Source: Myxococcales bacterium (GTDB lineage Bacteria > Myxococcota_A > UBA796 > GCA-2862545). From it: a DNA stretch of 56,441 nucleotides. The stretch is taken from assembly GCA_019634415.1 (NCBI GenBank), contig JAHQVJ010000182.1, forward strand, positions 1 through 56,441, read 5' to 3'. Below are positions 6,967 to 14,657 of this stretch, one piece after another. The number at the start of each line of letters is the position of its first letter. The first letter of the stretch is position 1. A program made the position numbers and the translations under genes. Below the pieces are notes generated by a model. That model made no database searches. It was not told where the DNA came from and was given only the letters and a program-made list of their open reading frames with translations.

Positions 6967-9107
6967 CGCGCAGCCGGCAGCTGACCCGAGGCGTGGATCG
7001 ACGTCTCGCCCTGGCCGTCCACCGCACCCCCGTGCTCGCCCGGAGCGCCGTTCAGCGCGAAGCCGAAGGCCGAGTCGTCGGCGGGCACGGGGTGCTCCGA
7101 CTTCGGCAGGCTGTAGACGTCGGTGCCCCCGCTGTCGAGGAACAGGCCGATGCTCGGCGCCTGGGTGCGCGAGGCGTCGCTACAGACGCTCTGGTTGCCC
7201 AGCCCCAGCGCTCGGTGGCTGCGACCGATCCACTCGTCGTTCCCGCCGTTGTCGACCGCGATCCCCACCCCCTGGCAGTTGGACACCCCGCCGGCGAGGC
7301 CCGCCAGCCGCACCCGGTCGTCACCGCCCTCGTTGACGTACAGCCCCACCGAGAAGTCGTGACCCGACCCCACGTGCACGTTGATCGGATCGATGACCTG
7401 GTTCAGCTCGTCGCCCTCGGGGCCGTCGTCCATCAGCGCGCCGATGGCGTAGTGCGCGGCTCCACCCTGCACGTACCACAAGGCATCGTAGGCATCGGCG
7501 CCGCCACCGTCGAGCAGGTAGCCCGCCCCCTGCCAGTAGCCCGAGCCCTGCCCGAAGATGCTCGCGGTGTAGACGTCGTCACCCTGCCGGTCACGCAGCA
7601 CCCCCACGCCACCCGACAGGAAGGTGCCCTCGGCGTCGTTGCGGATCCCCAGTCCCATTCCCTGCGACAGCGACGCGTTGCTGTCGCCGGGAAGCTGGCC
7701 GGTGGCGTAGAGGTGGGTGCCGCCGTCCTCGGCGCGACCCGGGTCGGCGAACCAGGTGTCTTGCCCCTCGGCGTCGTAGGCGATGCCGATGCCGCGGGCG
7801 CCCCCGAAGCCCTGGCTGCTGGTGAAGGTGCGGTAGACGTCGTCGCCCTGCAGATCCAGCAGCACGCCGATCCCCATGGCGCCGCCCCCCAGCCCCCCCC
7901 CCCCGAGCCAGTAGACATCGTCGCCGTCGCCGTCGAAGAGCACGCCCACCCCCAGGTGACCCCAGCCCTGGCTGGTGCGCAGAGACGTGTACTGGTCGTC
8001 GCCTTGCCAGTCGAACAGCATGCCCACGCCATACCGTCCGCTGCCCTGCCGTCCCGTCGTGGACCAGGAGATCGGACCGTAGTTCGCATCTCCTGCGTAG
8101 CGCCCGCCCGCGTCGGCGGGCAGCAGCGCCTCCGTGCCGTCGTCGGTGGGCACGTAGCCGTAGGTGTCGTGCCCGCCCAAATCGAGGTGCACCGCCACCG
8201 GCACCCGGGCCGTGTTCGCCCCGACTGGATGCACGTAGACGTCGTCTCCGCCGAGATCGAGGTACAGCGCCACCGCACCGATCTCGCCGGGCTCGTCCAC
8301 CCCTGGCCCGGCCACCACCACCGGCCCGAGCTCGGTGCTCCAGGTCCCCGCGAGGCCTTCCATGCCCGCGAACCGCATCAGATCGGCGCCCTCGATGGCG
8401 AAGGCCAACACCCGCGCCGGATCGTACAGTCGCGAGGGGCCCTCCGGATCCGTGGCCCAGATCTGATGGTCGACGTCGGTGAGATCCAGCGCCGTGGACA
8501 GCTCGATGAGCACCCCGCCATGCCCCGTCTCCACCAGATCCCGAGGGCCCGCAGGGGCATCGAGCCTCAGGGCGCGCGCCGCCTGCCCCGCCTGCGCCAT
8601 GGCCTCGAGGATCGGCGCCAGCGCGTCCTGCAGCGCGTAGGGCATGGTGGTGAGCGACGCCAGCTGCGGCCCTCGAGCGTCCACCGGTTGCGCCGTCGGC
8701 GCCCGATCCGCCAGCGCCATGGCCTCCCCCAGCACCGTGGCCACGGGGTGCGCCGTCAGCACGGCGTGGTCCAGATCGGCCGTGACCTGGCCCGTGTGGC
8801 ACTGCAGCGCCAGCGGATCCCAGTGCACGTCGCGGAACCAAGGCAGCAAGAACGGGTCGTCGAGGAACGGCAGGTAGCTCGCCCCCATCCAGGTGGCGTC
8901 GGTGTAGCCCACGTCGTCGGCCACCAAGCCCGCATCGGTGAGCACCGCCTCGAGCAGCGGAGCCGGAGTGCCCGTCGCACAGGCGATGGATGGAGCCTCG
9001 CGGTCGAAGGTGGGGGGCTCCACCGTCACGTCGGGCGGTTCAGGGGTGACGTCGGAGCCCACCGGCCGGTCCGCCGGACATCCCAGCAAGAGCACGAACC
9101 AACCCAC
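6963..9107 (-). CDS. Lipoprotein with about 13 Gly-Asp-Asp-Tyr solenoid repeats
   Basis: This is a 714-residue surface lipoprotein with lipobox VLLLGC right at the start. GTG 9107 is chosen over GTG 9128 because GGGAGG sits four bases upstream. Residues of about 55-260 have no family I recognise. From about 270 onward the protein is built of repeats of roughly 26-45 residues with the core G-[VI]-G-[VI]-L-[FL]-D-x-x-G-D-D-[VT]-Y, often followed by Q-G-x-G (for example GVGVLFDGDGDDVYW and GIGVLLDLQGDDVYR). The regular Asp spacing suggests a calcium-binding beta-solenoid. It is translationally coupled to lipB, an odd partner for a surface protein. Function is unknown. Confidence 0.8.
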   Translation of the reverse strand: MGWFVLLLGCPADRPVGSDVTPEPPDVTVEPPTFDREAPSIACATGTPAPLLEAVLTDAGLVADDVGYTDATWMGASYLPFLDDPFLLPWFRDVHWDPLALQCHTGQVTADLDHAVLTAHPVATVLGEAMALADRAPTAQPVDARGPQLASLTTMPYALQDALAPILEAMAQAGQAARALRLDAPAGPRDLVETGHGGVLIELSTALDLTDVDHQIWATDPEGPSRLYDPARVLAFAIEGADLMRFAGMEGLAGTWSTELGPVVVAGPGVDEPGEIGAVALYLDLGGDDVYVHPVGANTARVPVAVHLDLGGHDTYGYVPTDDGTEALLPADAGGRYAGDANYGPISWSTTGRQGSGRYGVGMLFDWQGDDQYTSLRTSQGWGHLGVGVLFDGDGDDVYWLGGGGLGGGAMGIGVLLDLQGDDVYRTFTSSQGFGGARGIGIAYDAEGQDTWFADPGRAEDGGTHLYATGQLPGDSNASLSQGMGLGIRNDAEGTFLSGGVGVLRDRQGDDVYTASIFGQGSGYWQGAGYLLDGGGADAYDALWYVQGGAAHYAIGALMDDGPEGDELNQVIDPINVHVGSGHDFSVGLYVNEGGDDRVRLAGLAGGVSNCQGVGIAVDNGGNDEWIGRSHRALGLGNQSVCSDASRTQAPSIGLFLDSGGTDVYSLPKSEHPVPADDSAFGFALNGAPGEHGGAVDGQGETSIHASGQLPAAR

Positions 9108-9162
9108 ATCGCCTCCCAGCTTGTCCACAGTCTATCGGCTCTGCGCGCCTGCGATCCGCCCG

Positions 9163-9178
9163 TGGCACATCGGTTGCA
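9163..9178 (+). promoter_or_regulatory. Sigma-54 (-24/-12) promoter, perfect consensus
   Basis: TGGCACATCGGTTGCA matches the RpoN consensus TGGCACRNNNNTTGCW at every defined position. The predicted start near 9189 leaves about 13 bases before the GTG at 9202, which has GGAGG upstream. It would drive the dehydrogenase remnant and probably the serine hydrolase and cytochrome behind it. Sigma-54 promoters need an enhancer-binding ATPase; none is encoded here. Confidence 0.8.
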
Positions 9179-9201
9179 GTGCCCACGATGACGGAGGTCA
9201 C

Positions 9202-9603
9202 GTGGGACGACTCGAGGGGAAGACGGCACTCATCACGGGCGCGGCCGGTGGAATCGGCCTGGCCACGGCTCGCCGGTTCGTCACGGAGGGCGCACAGGTC
9301 TTCCTGGTGGACGCCGTGATGGGCCTCGTGAAGACCGCAGCGCTCGAGCTCGCCCCTGACGGAATCCGCGTGAACGCCGTGAACCCCGGGCCGGTGGACA
9401 ACCGGATGATGCAGAGCATCGAGGCCATGGCGAACCCAGCCGATCCGAGCTCGGTCCGGGTGGGCTTCACCGCGCAGGTCCCGCTGGGCCGGTACGCCAC
9501 CAACGACGACATCGCGAGCGCCATGCTGTTCCTGGCGGATCCGAGCAATGCCTACATCACCGGACACGCCCTGGTCGTGGACGGTGGCTTCGTCCTCGGC
9601 TGA
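9202..9603 (+). pseudogene. Short-chain dehydrogenase/reductase with internal in-frame deletion
   Basis: This is a 133-codon open frame starting at GTG 9202 (GGAGG four bases away). The N-terminus is a full SDR start with the cofactor glycine motif (KTALITGAAGGIGLATARRF), ending at VFLVD. It then jumps directly to the part normally found after the active site (AVMGLVKTAALELAPDGIRV, then NAVNPGPVDN) and finishes with a normal C-terminus (YITGHALVVDGGFVLG). SDRs are about 250 residues. About 115 are missing, including the NAG motif, the catalytic Ser and the Y-x-x-x-K. The frame is kept but it cannot be an active dehydrogenase. It is first behind the sigma-54 promoter. Confidence 0.85.
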
Positions 9604-9662
9604 CAGATGTGCGGCATCGACCAATCGCGTGTGCGAGCACGCACATTCCTCGGGAGCACGAG

Positions 9663-11219
9663 ATGAACCCGGCACCAGACCTGGATCCGACGCGTCGGTG
9701 GCCCACCAGCTCCCCCGAGGAGCAGGGCGTGTCGTCGACCGTGTTGGTGGCGATGATGGAGCACCTGGCTCGGGTCCAGCGGCGTCGCCCGAGCGCCCTC
9801 GTCGACTCCATCACCGTCGTTCGACATGGCCACGTCGTGGCCGACCTCTACCCCACGCCGCACTTCCCGCCGCACACCAAGCACGTCATCCACTCGTGCA
9901 CGAAGAGCATCGTGTCGTCCCTGGTGGGGATCGCACTGCAGCAAGGCCTCATCGACAGCGTGCACGCGCCAGTGCTCCCGCTCCTGGGCCGCAGCGACAG
10001 CGGTCCACTGTCGCGCCTGACGCTTCAGCACCTGCTCACCATGCAGACCGGACTGCGCAGCCGGGACTCCTTCCTCTATGGCTGGCACGGGCTGTTCGAG
10101 ATGATGCGGACCGACGCCTGGACGTCGCACATCCTCGCGCTCCCCTCCGACGCCTCGCCAGGCGCACGCTTCGACTACAGCAACATGAGCAGCTACCTGC
10201 TGTCGGCCGTCTTGGCGCACACCACGGGCACGGACGTCCTCACCTTCGCCCGTCGGCACTTGTTCGATCCGCTCGGCATCGAAGACGTTCGGTGGGAGCG
10301 GAGCCCCGAGGGGATCCACATCGGCTGGGCGCGCATGTGGCTGCGGCCACACGACATGGCCAAGGTGGGCCAGCTCTATCTGGACCAGGGACGCTGGCAG
10401 GGGCGACAGGTCGTCCCCCGTGACTGGGTTCGCGCGTCCACCACCCGTCATGCACGGCCCCGTCGCTACGTCTACGTCCGCGACGCCGACGGACGACCCG
10501 ACTATCTGGCGAGCGGTGGGAGCTGGATGTTCGCCAACCTCGTGCGGCCGTTCAGCCAAGGCTACGGGTACCAGTGGTGGCTCGGCAAGCGCGGGGTCTA
10601 CACGGCGCTCGGCGTCAACGGCCAGTACATCATGGTGGCTCCGCGGCACGATCTAGTGGCTGTGTTCACCAGCAAGCTCACGGGCACCGACGTCTTCTTG
10701 CCTGCTCGACTACTGTTCCGCTTCGTGCTGCCCGCGATCCAGTCCCGCAGCGCGCTGCCGGAAGCACCTGACGCGCACGCGACCCTTACGCGTCTCGGTA
10801 CCCCACAGGCACAGCCAGCAGCCACGCCCGTGCAGACACTGCCGCCCGACGCAGAGCGGGTGAGCGAGGTGCTGTTCCGGACCACCGACAACCCTTGGCA
10901 ATACGACAGCTTCCAGCTGATCTTCGATCCAGGGAACACCGAAGCCTACCTGTCCTACACCAAGCGCGACGTGGCGATTCGGCATGCCGTGGGCCTCGAT
11001 GGCCGCCATCGCGCGACGCAGATCGACGGACAGACCTACCTGGCTCGAGGCCGCTGGACCACGCCCCACACGTTCTCTGTCGAGCATCAGATCGTGGGGG
11101 ATTCGTCGCTGGGCCGCTGGACGTTCACCACCTCGGGAAGCACGCTCCGCATCGAGGAACACGGCGTCACCGGCACCCACGTCTACCAAGGCCACCCCCT
11201 CCCTCGAGGTGATCGATGA
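9663..11219 (+). CDS. Serine hydrolase, class C beta-lactamase / esterase fold
   Basis: This 518-residue protein carries the serine beta-lactamase / penicillin-binding-like hydrolase motifs. S-x-x-K is HSCTKSIVSSLVG (catalytic Ser and Lys near residue 95), Y-x-N is FDYSNMSSYLLSAV, and a late Gly-rich strand has ALGVNGQYIMV. Such enzymes are esterases, D-aminopeptidases or amidases; the substrate cannot be read from sequence. No signal peptide is visible with the ATG at 9663 (GGGAG upstream), so it appears cytoplasmic. The C-terminal 150 residues form an extra beta-rich domain. It lies 59 bases after the SDR remnant, and its stop overlaps the next gene by four bases. Confidence 0.88.
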   Translation: MNPAPDLDPTRRWPTSSPEEQGVSSTVLVAMMEHLARVQRRRPSALVDSITVVRHGHVVADLYPTPHFPPHTKHVIHSCTKSIVSSLVGIALQQGLIDSVHAPVLPLLGRSDSGPLSRLTLQHLLTMQTGLRSRDSFLYGWHGLFEMMRTDAWTSHILALPSDASPGARFDYSNMSSYLLSAVLAHTTGTDVLTFARRHLFDPLGIEDVRWERSPEGIHIGWARMWLRPHDMAKVGQLYLDQGRWQGRQVVPRDWVRASTTRHARPRRYVYVRDADGRPDYLASGGSWMFANLVRPFSQGYGYQWWLGKRGVYTALGVNGQYIMVAPRHDLVAVFTSKLTGTDVFLPARLLFRFVLPAIQSRSALPEAPDAHATLTRLGTPQAQPAATPVQTLPPDAERVSEVLFRTTDNPWQYDSFQLIFDPGNTEAYLSYTKRDVAIRHAVGLDGRHRATQIDGQTYLARGRWTTPHTFSVEHQIVGDSSLGRWTFTTSGSTLRIEEHGVTGTHVYQGHPLPRGDR

Positions 11220-12277
11220 CCGTGCTGTCCTGGCTCTGGCTGCTGTCCTGCGCCCCCAGCCAGCTGCCTCCACGACACGGAGCCCTTGCCTTCGAGGCCG
11301 TCGACGCCTTCGAGGCCAGAGACCTCGAACGCCTGCGGCGACGAGGCGAGGCCTTGGCCGCCGAAGCCTGGGGCACCGACGAGCTGCAAGCCGCAGGTCG
11401 CCTCCTGGCGCACGCCGACGACACGCGGGCGGCCTGCGTGGCCCTGGGCCGGCTGGCGGCCGCGTGCGGTGCATGCCACGACGCCCACCACACAGCACCT
11501 GCCGCGCCGCCGGGCCGCTCGCAGGTCTCCGAGCTGTGGCGAGCCCTCGCCCTGCGCGACGACGGGCGTTGGCGCAGCGCCGCGAAGGGCAGGAGCTTCC
11601 TGCACGTGGAGGACTGGCCCGGTCGCGCCGCGGCCCTGCCCCGCTACCTGTGGGCCACGGCCGGCGAGGGGCGTGCCTCGTGGCGCGCCGTGGGCCTCGA
11701 CCGCCACATGCGGAGCCACCTCGGAGCCGCCACCGATGCGGCTTGGTTCGTGGCGCGCGGGCAGCTCGATCAGGTCCGGCGACGCGCTGCCCAGCTCCAG
11801 CACGAAGCCCATCCCGCCCTGCCCGAGGTACTGCAGCCCTTCGTGCCTCCCATGGTCGAGGCCGCCTCCGCGCTGGCCTCCGCCCAGACCATTCCCGAGG
11901 CCGCAGCGGCGACCACTACCCTCGCGAGGCGGTGCGCCAGCTGCCACGAAGGAGCCAGCGCGTCGGTGGCCGTTCGCACCGACGACATCCAGCGCCTGCA
12001 GCTGGATCCCGACGGCGACCACGGAATGGCGCCCTACCTGCTCTGGACGAGCCTGCTCGTCGGCAGCGACCTGGCCTGGCGCGAGGGCGCCCGCGCCCTG
12101 GCCCTTCCTCCACGACGACCTGGGACAGAGGCGCTTCGTGCGCGCTACGGCGAGCTGGTGACGCGCGCGAGATCAGCGACTGGCGAGGCGCGAGGCGACC
12201 TGTGGACGGAGCTGCTCGCGACCTGCGCTCCCTGCCACGACGCCGGGGGCGTCTCCCTCGACGACGCGACGCTCTGA
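11216..12277 (+). CDS. Three-haem c-type cytochrome lipoprotein
   Basis: This 353-residue exported lipoprotein has lipobox LLSC near residue 11. Three C-x-x-C-H haem sites are visible: CGACH (about residue 84), CASCH (about 240) and CAPCH (near the C-terminus), each within a helical, Ala/Arg-rich context. It should carry three covalent haems and act in periplasmic electron transfer. The ATG overlaps the stop of the serine hydrolase (ATGA), so the two are co-expressed although they have no obvious shared chemistry. A strong hairpin follows the stop codon. Confidence 0.85.
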   Translation: MTVLSWLWLLSCAPSQLPPRHGALAFEAVDAFEARDLERLRRRGEALAAEAWGTDELQAAGRLLAHADDTRAACVALGRLAAACGACHDAHHTAPAAPPGRSQVSELWRALALRDDGRWRSAAKGRSFLHVEDWPGRAAALPRYLWATAGEGRASWRAVGLDRHMRSHLGAATDAAWFVARGQLDQVRRRAAQLQHEAHPALPEVLQPFVPPMVEAASALASAQTIPEAAAATTTLARRCASCHEGASASVAVRTDDIQRLQLDPDGDHGMAPYLLWTSLLVGSDLAWREGARALALPPRRPGTEALRARYGELVTRARSATGEARGDLWTELLATCAPCHDAGGVSLDDATL

Positions 12278-12280
12278 CGA

Positions 12281-12314
12281 GCCCTGGGCGTGCGGATGAC
12301 CGCATGCCCAGGGC
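12281..12314. terminator. Bidirectional hairpin between converging genes
   Basis: A 15-base arm (GCCCTGGGCGTGCGG), an ATGA loop and the complementary arm (CCGCATGCCCAGGGC) form an almost perfect stem with a single G-T wobble. It sits exactly in the 43-base gap between two converging genes. There is no T-run, as is common in GC-rich genomes, so it may work with Rho or as an mRNA end stabiliser. Confidence 0.7.
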
Positions 12315-12320
12315 GAGCCG

Positions 12321-13193
12321 CTAGCCTGGCGCTCGAAGCATGGGCCACGGAGGCGACGGCGCGCGCAGCGGAGCCGGCCGCTTCGTGGGATCCGTGACCT
12401 CCGGGCCCACCGACCAGACCGAGGTGGAGAACATCCGGTAGTACCCCGTGCGCAGGGATCCTCCTGCGTTCACGGAGTCGGCGGGCAGAGAGGTCAGCAG
12501 CCCGTTCGTCCCCACCGTCACCTGGTTCGCCTCGTCCATCTCGAAGGCCAAGGCCAGCACATCGTCGTACCGACCCGGCTCGTCCGTCTCGAAGGACGAC
12601 GGGACCCCCATCGCCCCGCCGAGCCAGACCGCCAGCTCCTTCGGCGTCGCCAGGGCCTTCACGGTGGGCGACAGGTCCCCGATGGCTAGGAAGAACGTGG
12701 TGTCCCGCAGCAGATCTCCCACCGGATCGGGCCCCCACAGCTCACTCGCCAGCTCGTAGCCCTCCACGTTGCAGTTCGTGAGAACGTCGTCCTTCACCAC
12801 CTCGCCCGTGGTCTCGAAGGCGTACCACAGCCGCGGATCCACGGACAGTACCTGCTCCACCGCCCCCGCGAAGGGGATCCAGACGGTGCAGTACTCCTCG
12901 GTGTCGTTGGGGTCCCATTCCCATGCGTCGGTGTGGAACCAGAAGTGCAAGCCAGGCGGAACCGCGAGGTCGCCTTGCACGACCGTCACGAGCCGCCCGG
13001 CTACCGCGTCGTACCCGAACTCCCCGTACAGCACGACGTTTCGAGCGTCGAAGCCGGGTGGAGCGTCGACCGGTCGCGTGGACGTATCCACGACATCTGG
13101 CCCGTCCGGGTCGGGTTGCGCAGGCCCGACCGAAGACGTACAGCTGCTGGCGATGAGGGTGACACCCATCGCAATCGCGAAGCGACTCAGCAT
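12321..13193 (-). CDS. Lipoprotein of unknown function
   Basis: This is a 290-residue protein whose signal peptide MLSRFAIAMGVTLIASSC ends in a clear lipobox. ATG 13193 has GGAGG five bases upstream; the frame extends to a TTG at 13205 but the ATG is better. The body is soluble and mixed alpha/beta, with Trp/Asp-rich segments (LHFWFHTDAWEWDPND, EEYCTVWIP) and three cysteines after the lipobox. I recognise no domain. It converges with the cytochrome gene and is divergent from the methyltransferase-kinase gene. Confidence 0.75.
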   Translation of the reverse strand: MLSRFAIAMGVTLIASSCTSSVGPAQPDPDGPDVVDTSTRPVDAPPGFDARNVVLYGEFGYDAVAGRLVTVVQGDLAVPPGLHFWFHTDAWEWDPNDTEEYCTVWIPFAGAVEQVLSVDPRLWYAFETTGEVVKDDVLTNCNVEGYELASELWGPDPVGDLLRDTTFFLAIGDLSPTVKALATPKELAVWLGGAMGVPSSFETDEPGRYDDVLALAFEMDEANQVTVGTNGLLTSLPADSVNAGGSLRTGYYRMFSTSVWSVGPEVTDPTKRPAPLRAPSPPWPMLRAPG

Positions 13194-13300
13194 GGTTTCC
13201 TCCAACCTGACCCCCCAGACTCTCGCGGAGCGACCCGGACACGGCCGGGAAGTGGGGCCAGGTGGGCTGTCGTGAGTGCCACCAGGGGGCTGTAAACCAC

Positions 13301-14617
13301 ATGTCGTCCACGCAAACAGGAGATGACGAACGGGGGGAGCGACGCCGAGATCTACTGCAGACGTTGGTCGTGCTCGGCATCCTGGCCACTCCGGGGTGGC
13401 TGCTTCCGGGCGGCTGGGCCACGGCCTGGCAGGTGGGCATGGTGTTGGTGGGCGTCCCCGCCCTGGTGCTCAGCTGGGGTCACGCCCCCTGGGTGCCCAC
13501 GCCCCGCGTCGACCGAGAGCGGCTGCTCGCCGCCCTGGCCCTGCAGCCCCACGAGCGCTTCTGCGACCTCGGCGCGGGCGACGGGCGCGTGGTGAGCTGG
13601 GCGCAGCGCCACAGCGGTGCGACCTGCACGGGCATCGAGGCCTCCCCGCTGCTCGTGGCGCTGGCCTGGCTGCGCCTCGTGGGGAATCGACGAGCGCACG
13701 TCCGGTTCGCCGATCTGTACCGCGCCGATCTGTCCCCCTTCGACGCGGTGTACGTGTGGGGCACGGCCTACTCGGTGGGCACGCAGCGCTTCGCAGCGGT
13801 GGTGCAGCCCGTGCTGGCTCGCGGCGGCCGGGTCGTGGCCTATGGCACCGGGGTCGCCGGGTGGACCCCCGCGCGGGTCGATAGGAGCGGACATCGACCG
13901 CTGTTCGTGTACGAGGGAGAGCCGATGCGTGGGATCCTAGTGGCGCTGGAGGGCATCGACGGCGGAGGGAAGTCCACCCAGATCCGTGCGCTGGCGGAGC
14001 TACTCGACGCCGTCGGGTTGAGTGTGGTCACCACCAAGGAGCCCACCGACGGACCCCATGGGCAGGCCATCCGCCGCTCGGCGGTACAGGGACGCCTCGG
14101 CGTGAAGGAGGAGCTCGATCTGTTCGAGGCCGACCGACGCGAGCACGTCACCACGGTGATCGGCCCAGCACTTCAGGCCGGCCAGGTGGTGCTGGTGGAC
14201 CGGTACTACTACTCCACCGCTGCCTACCAGGGGATCCGCGGCGTCGATCCCGCCGAGATCGTGTCCCACAACGAGACCTTCGCCCCACGTCCCGACTTGC
14301 TCGTCGTGGTGGACCTTCCCGCCGAGGTGGGGCTGCAGCGCGTGCGAGGCCGGGACGTGCAGGAGGATCTGTTCGAAGCCCTGGACGATCTGAAGCGCTG
14401 CCGTGCGATCTTCGCCGCCAACGAGGGCCCCCACGTGCTGCACGTGGACGGCCTACAGACGCCCGAGGCGGTCACGGTGCAGGTGCTGCGCGCCTTGCTG
14501 ACGGGCCCCCTGCAGCAGCGCACCACGACCGATCTCGAGCCCCTCGCCCAGGCGCCCGCCCCCGACGACCCGGCCTGGCGACGTCAGCTCACCCAGGCGC
14601 TGTCGCACCACGAATAG
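13301..14617 (+). CDS. tmk: Membrane SAM-methyltransferase fused to thymidylate kinase
   Basis: This single 438-codon frame encodes two recognisable proteins. Residues of about 15-65 hold two hydrophobic helices. About 80-205 are a Rossmann methyltransferase with SAM motif FCDLGAGDGRVVSW and a following acidic turn (GIEAS). From residue 209 (ATG 13925) a complete dTMP kinase begins: MRGILVALEGIDGGGKST (Walker A), DRYYYSTAAYQG and the LID region (RGRDVQEDLFE). It phosphorylates dTMP to dTDP. A GAGGGAGAG just before ATG 13925 could allow separate initiation, so a free kinase may also be made. ATG 13301 is the likely start; GTG 13262 is also open. Confidence 0.82.
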   Translation: MSSTQTGDDERGERRRDLLQTLVVLGILATPGWLLPGGWATAWQVGMVLVGVPALVLSWGHAPWVPTPRVDRERLLAALALQPHERFCDLGAGDGRVVSWAQRHSGATCTGIEASPLLVALAWLRLVGNRRAHVRFADLYRADLSPFDAVYVWGTAYSVGTQRFAAVVQPVLARGGRVVAYGTGVAGWTPARVDRSGHRPLFVYEGEPMRGILVALEGIDGGGKSTQIRALAELLDAVGLSVVTTKEPTDGPHGQAIRRSAVQGRLGVKEELDLFEADRREHVTTVIGPALQAGQVVLVDRYYYSTAAYQGIRGVDPAEIVSHNETFAPRPDLLVVVDLPAEVGLQRVRGRDVQEDLFEALDDLKRCRAIFAANEGPHVLHVDGLQTPEAVTVQVLRALLTGPLQQRTTTDLEPLAQAPAPDDPAWRRQLTQALSHHE

Positions 14618-14657
14618 ATACGCCGCGCGACGAACCCGTTCTCGACGGAGGAGTTCC

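Noticed and set aside
6993..9191. Long plus-strand frame opposite the repeat lipoprotein
   Set aside because: Low-complexity Val/His/Arg composition caused by the repeats on the other strand.
13262..13300. A C-x-x-C-H haem-like motif (CRECH) just before the methyltransferase-kinase start
   Set aside because: It exists only if translation starts at GTG 13262, has no export signal, and is isolated. ATG 13301 is a better start, so I treat it as chance.
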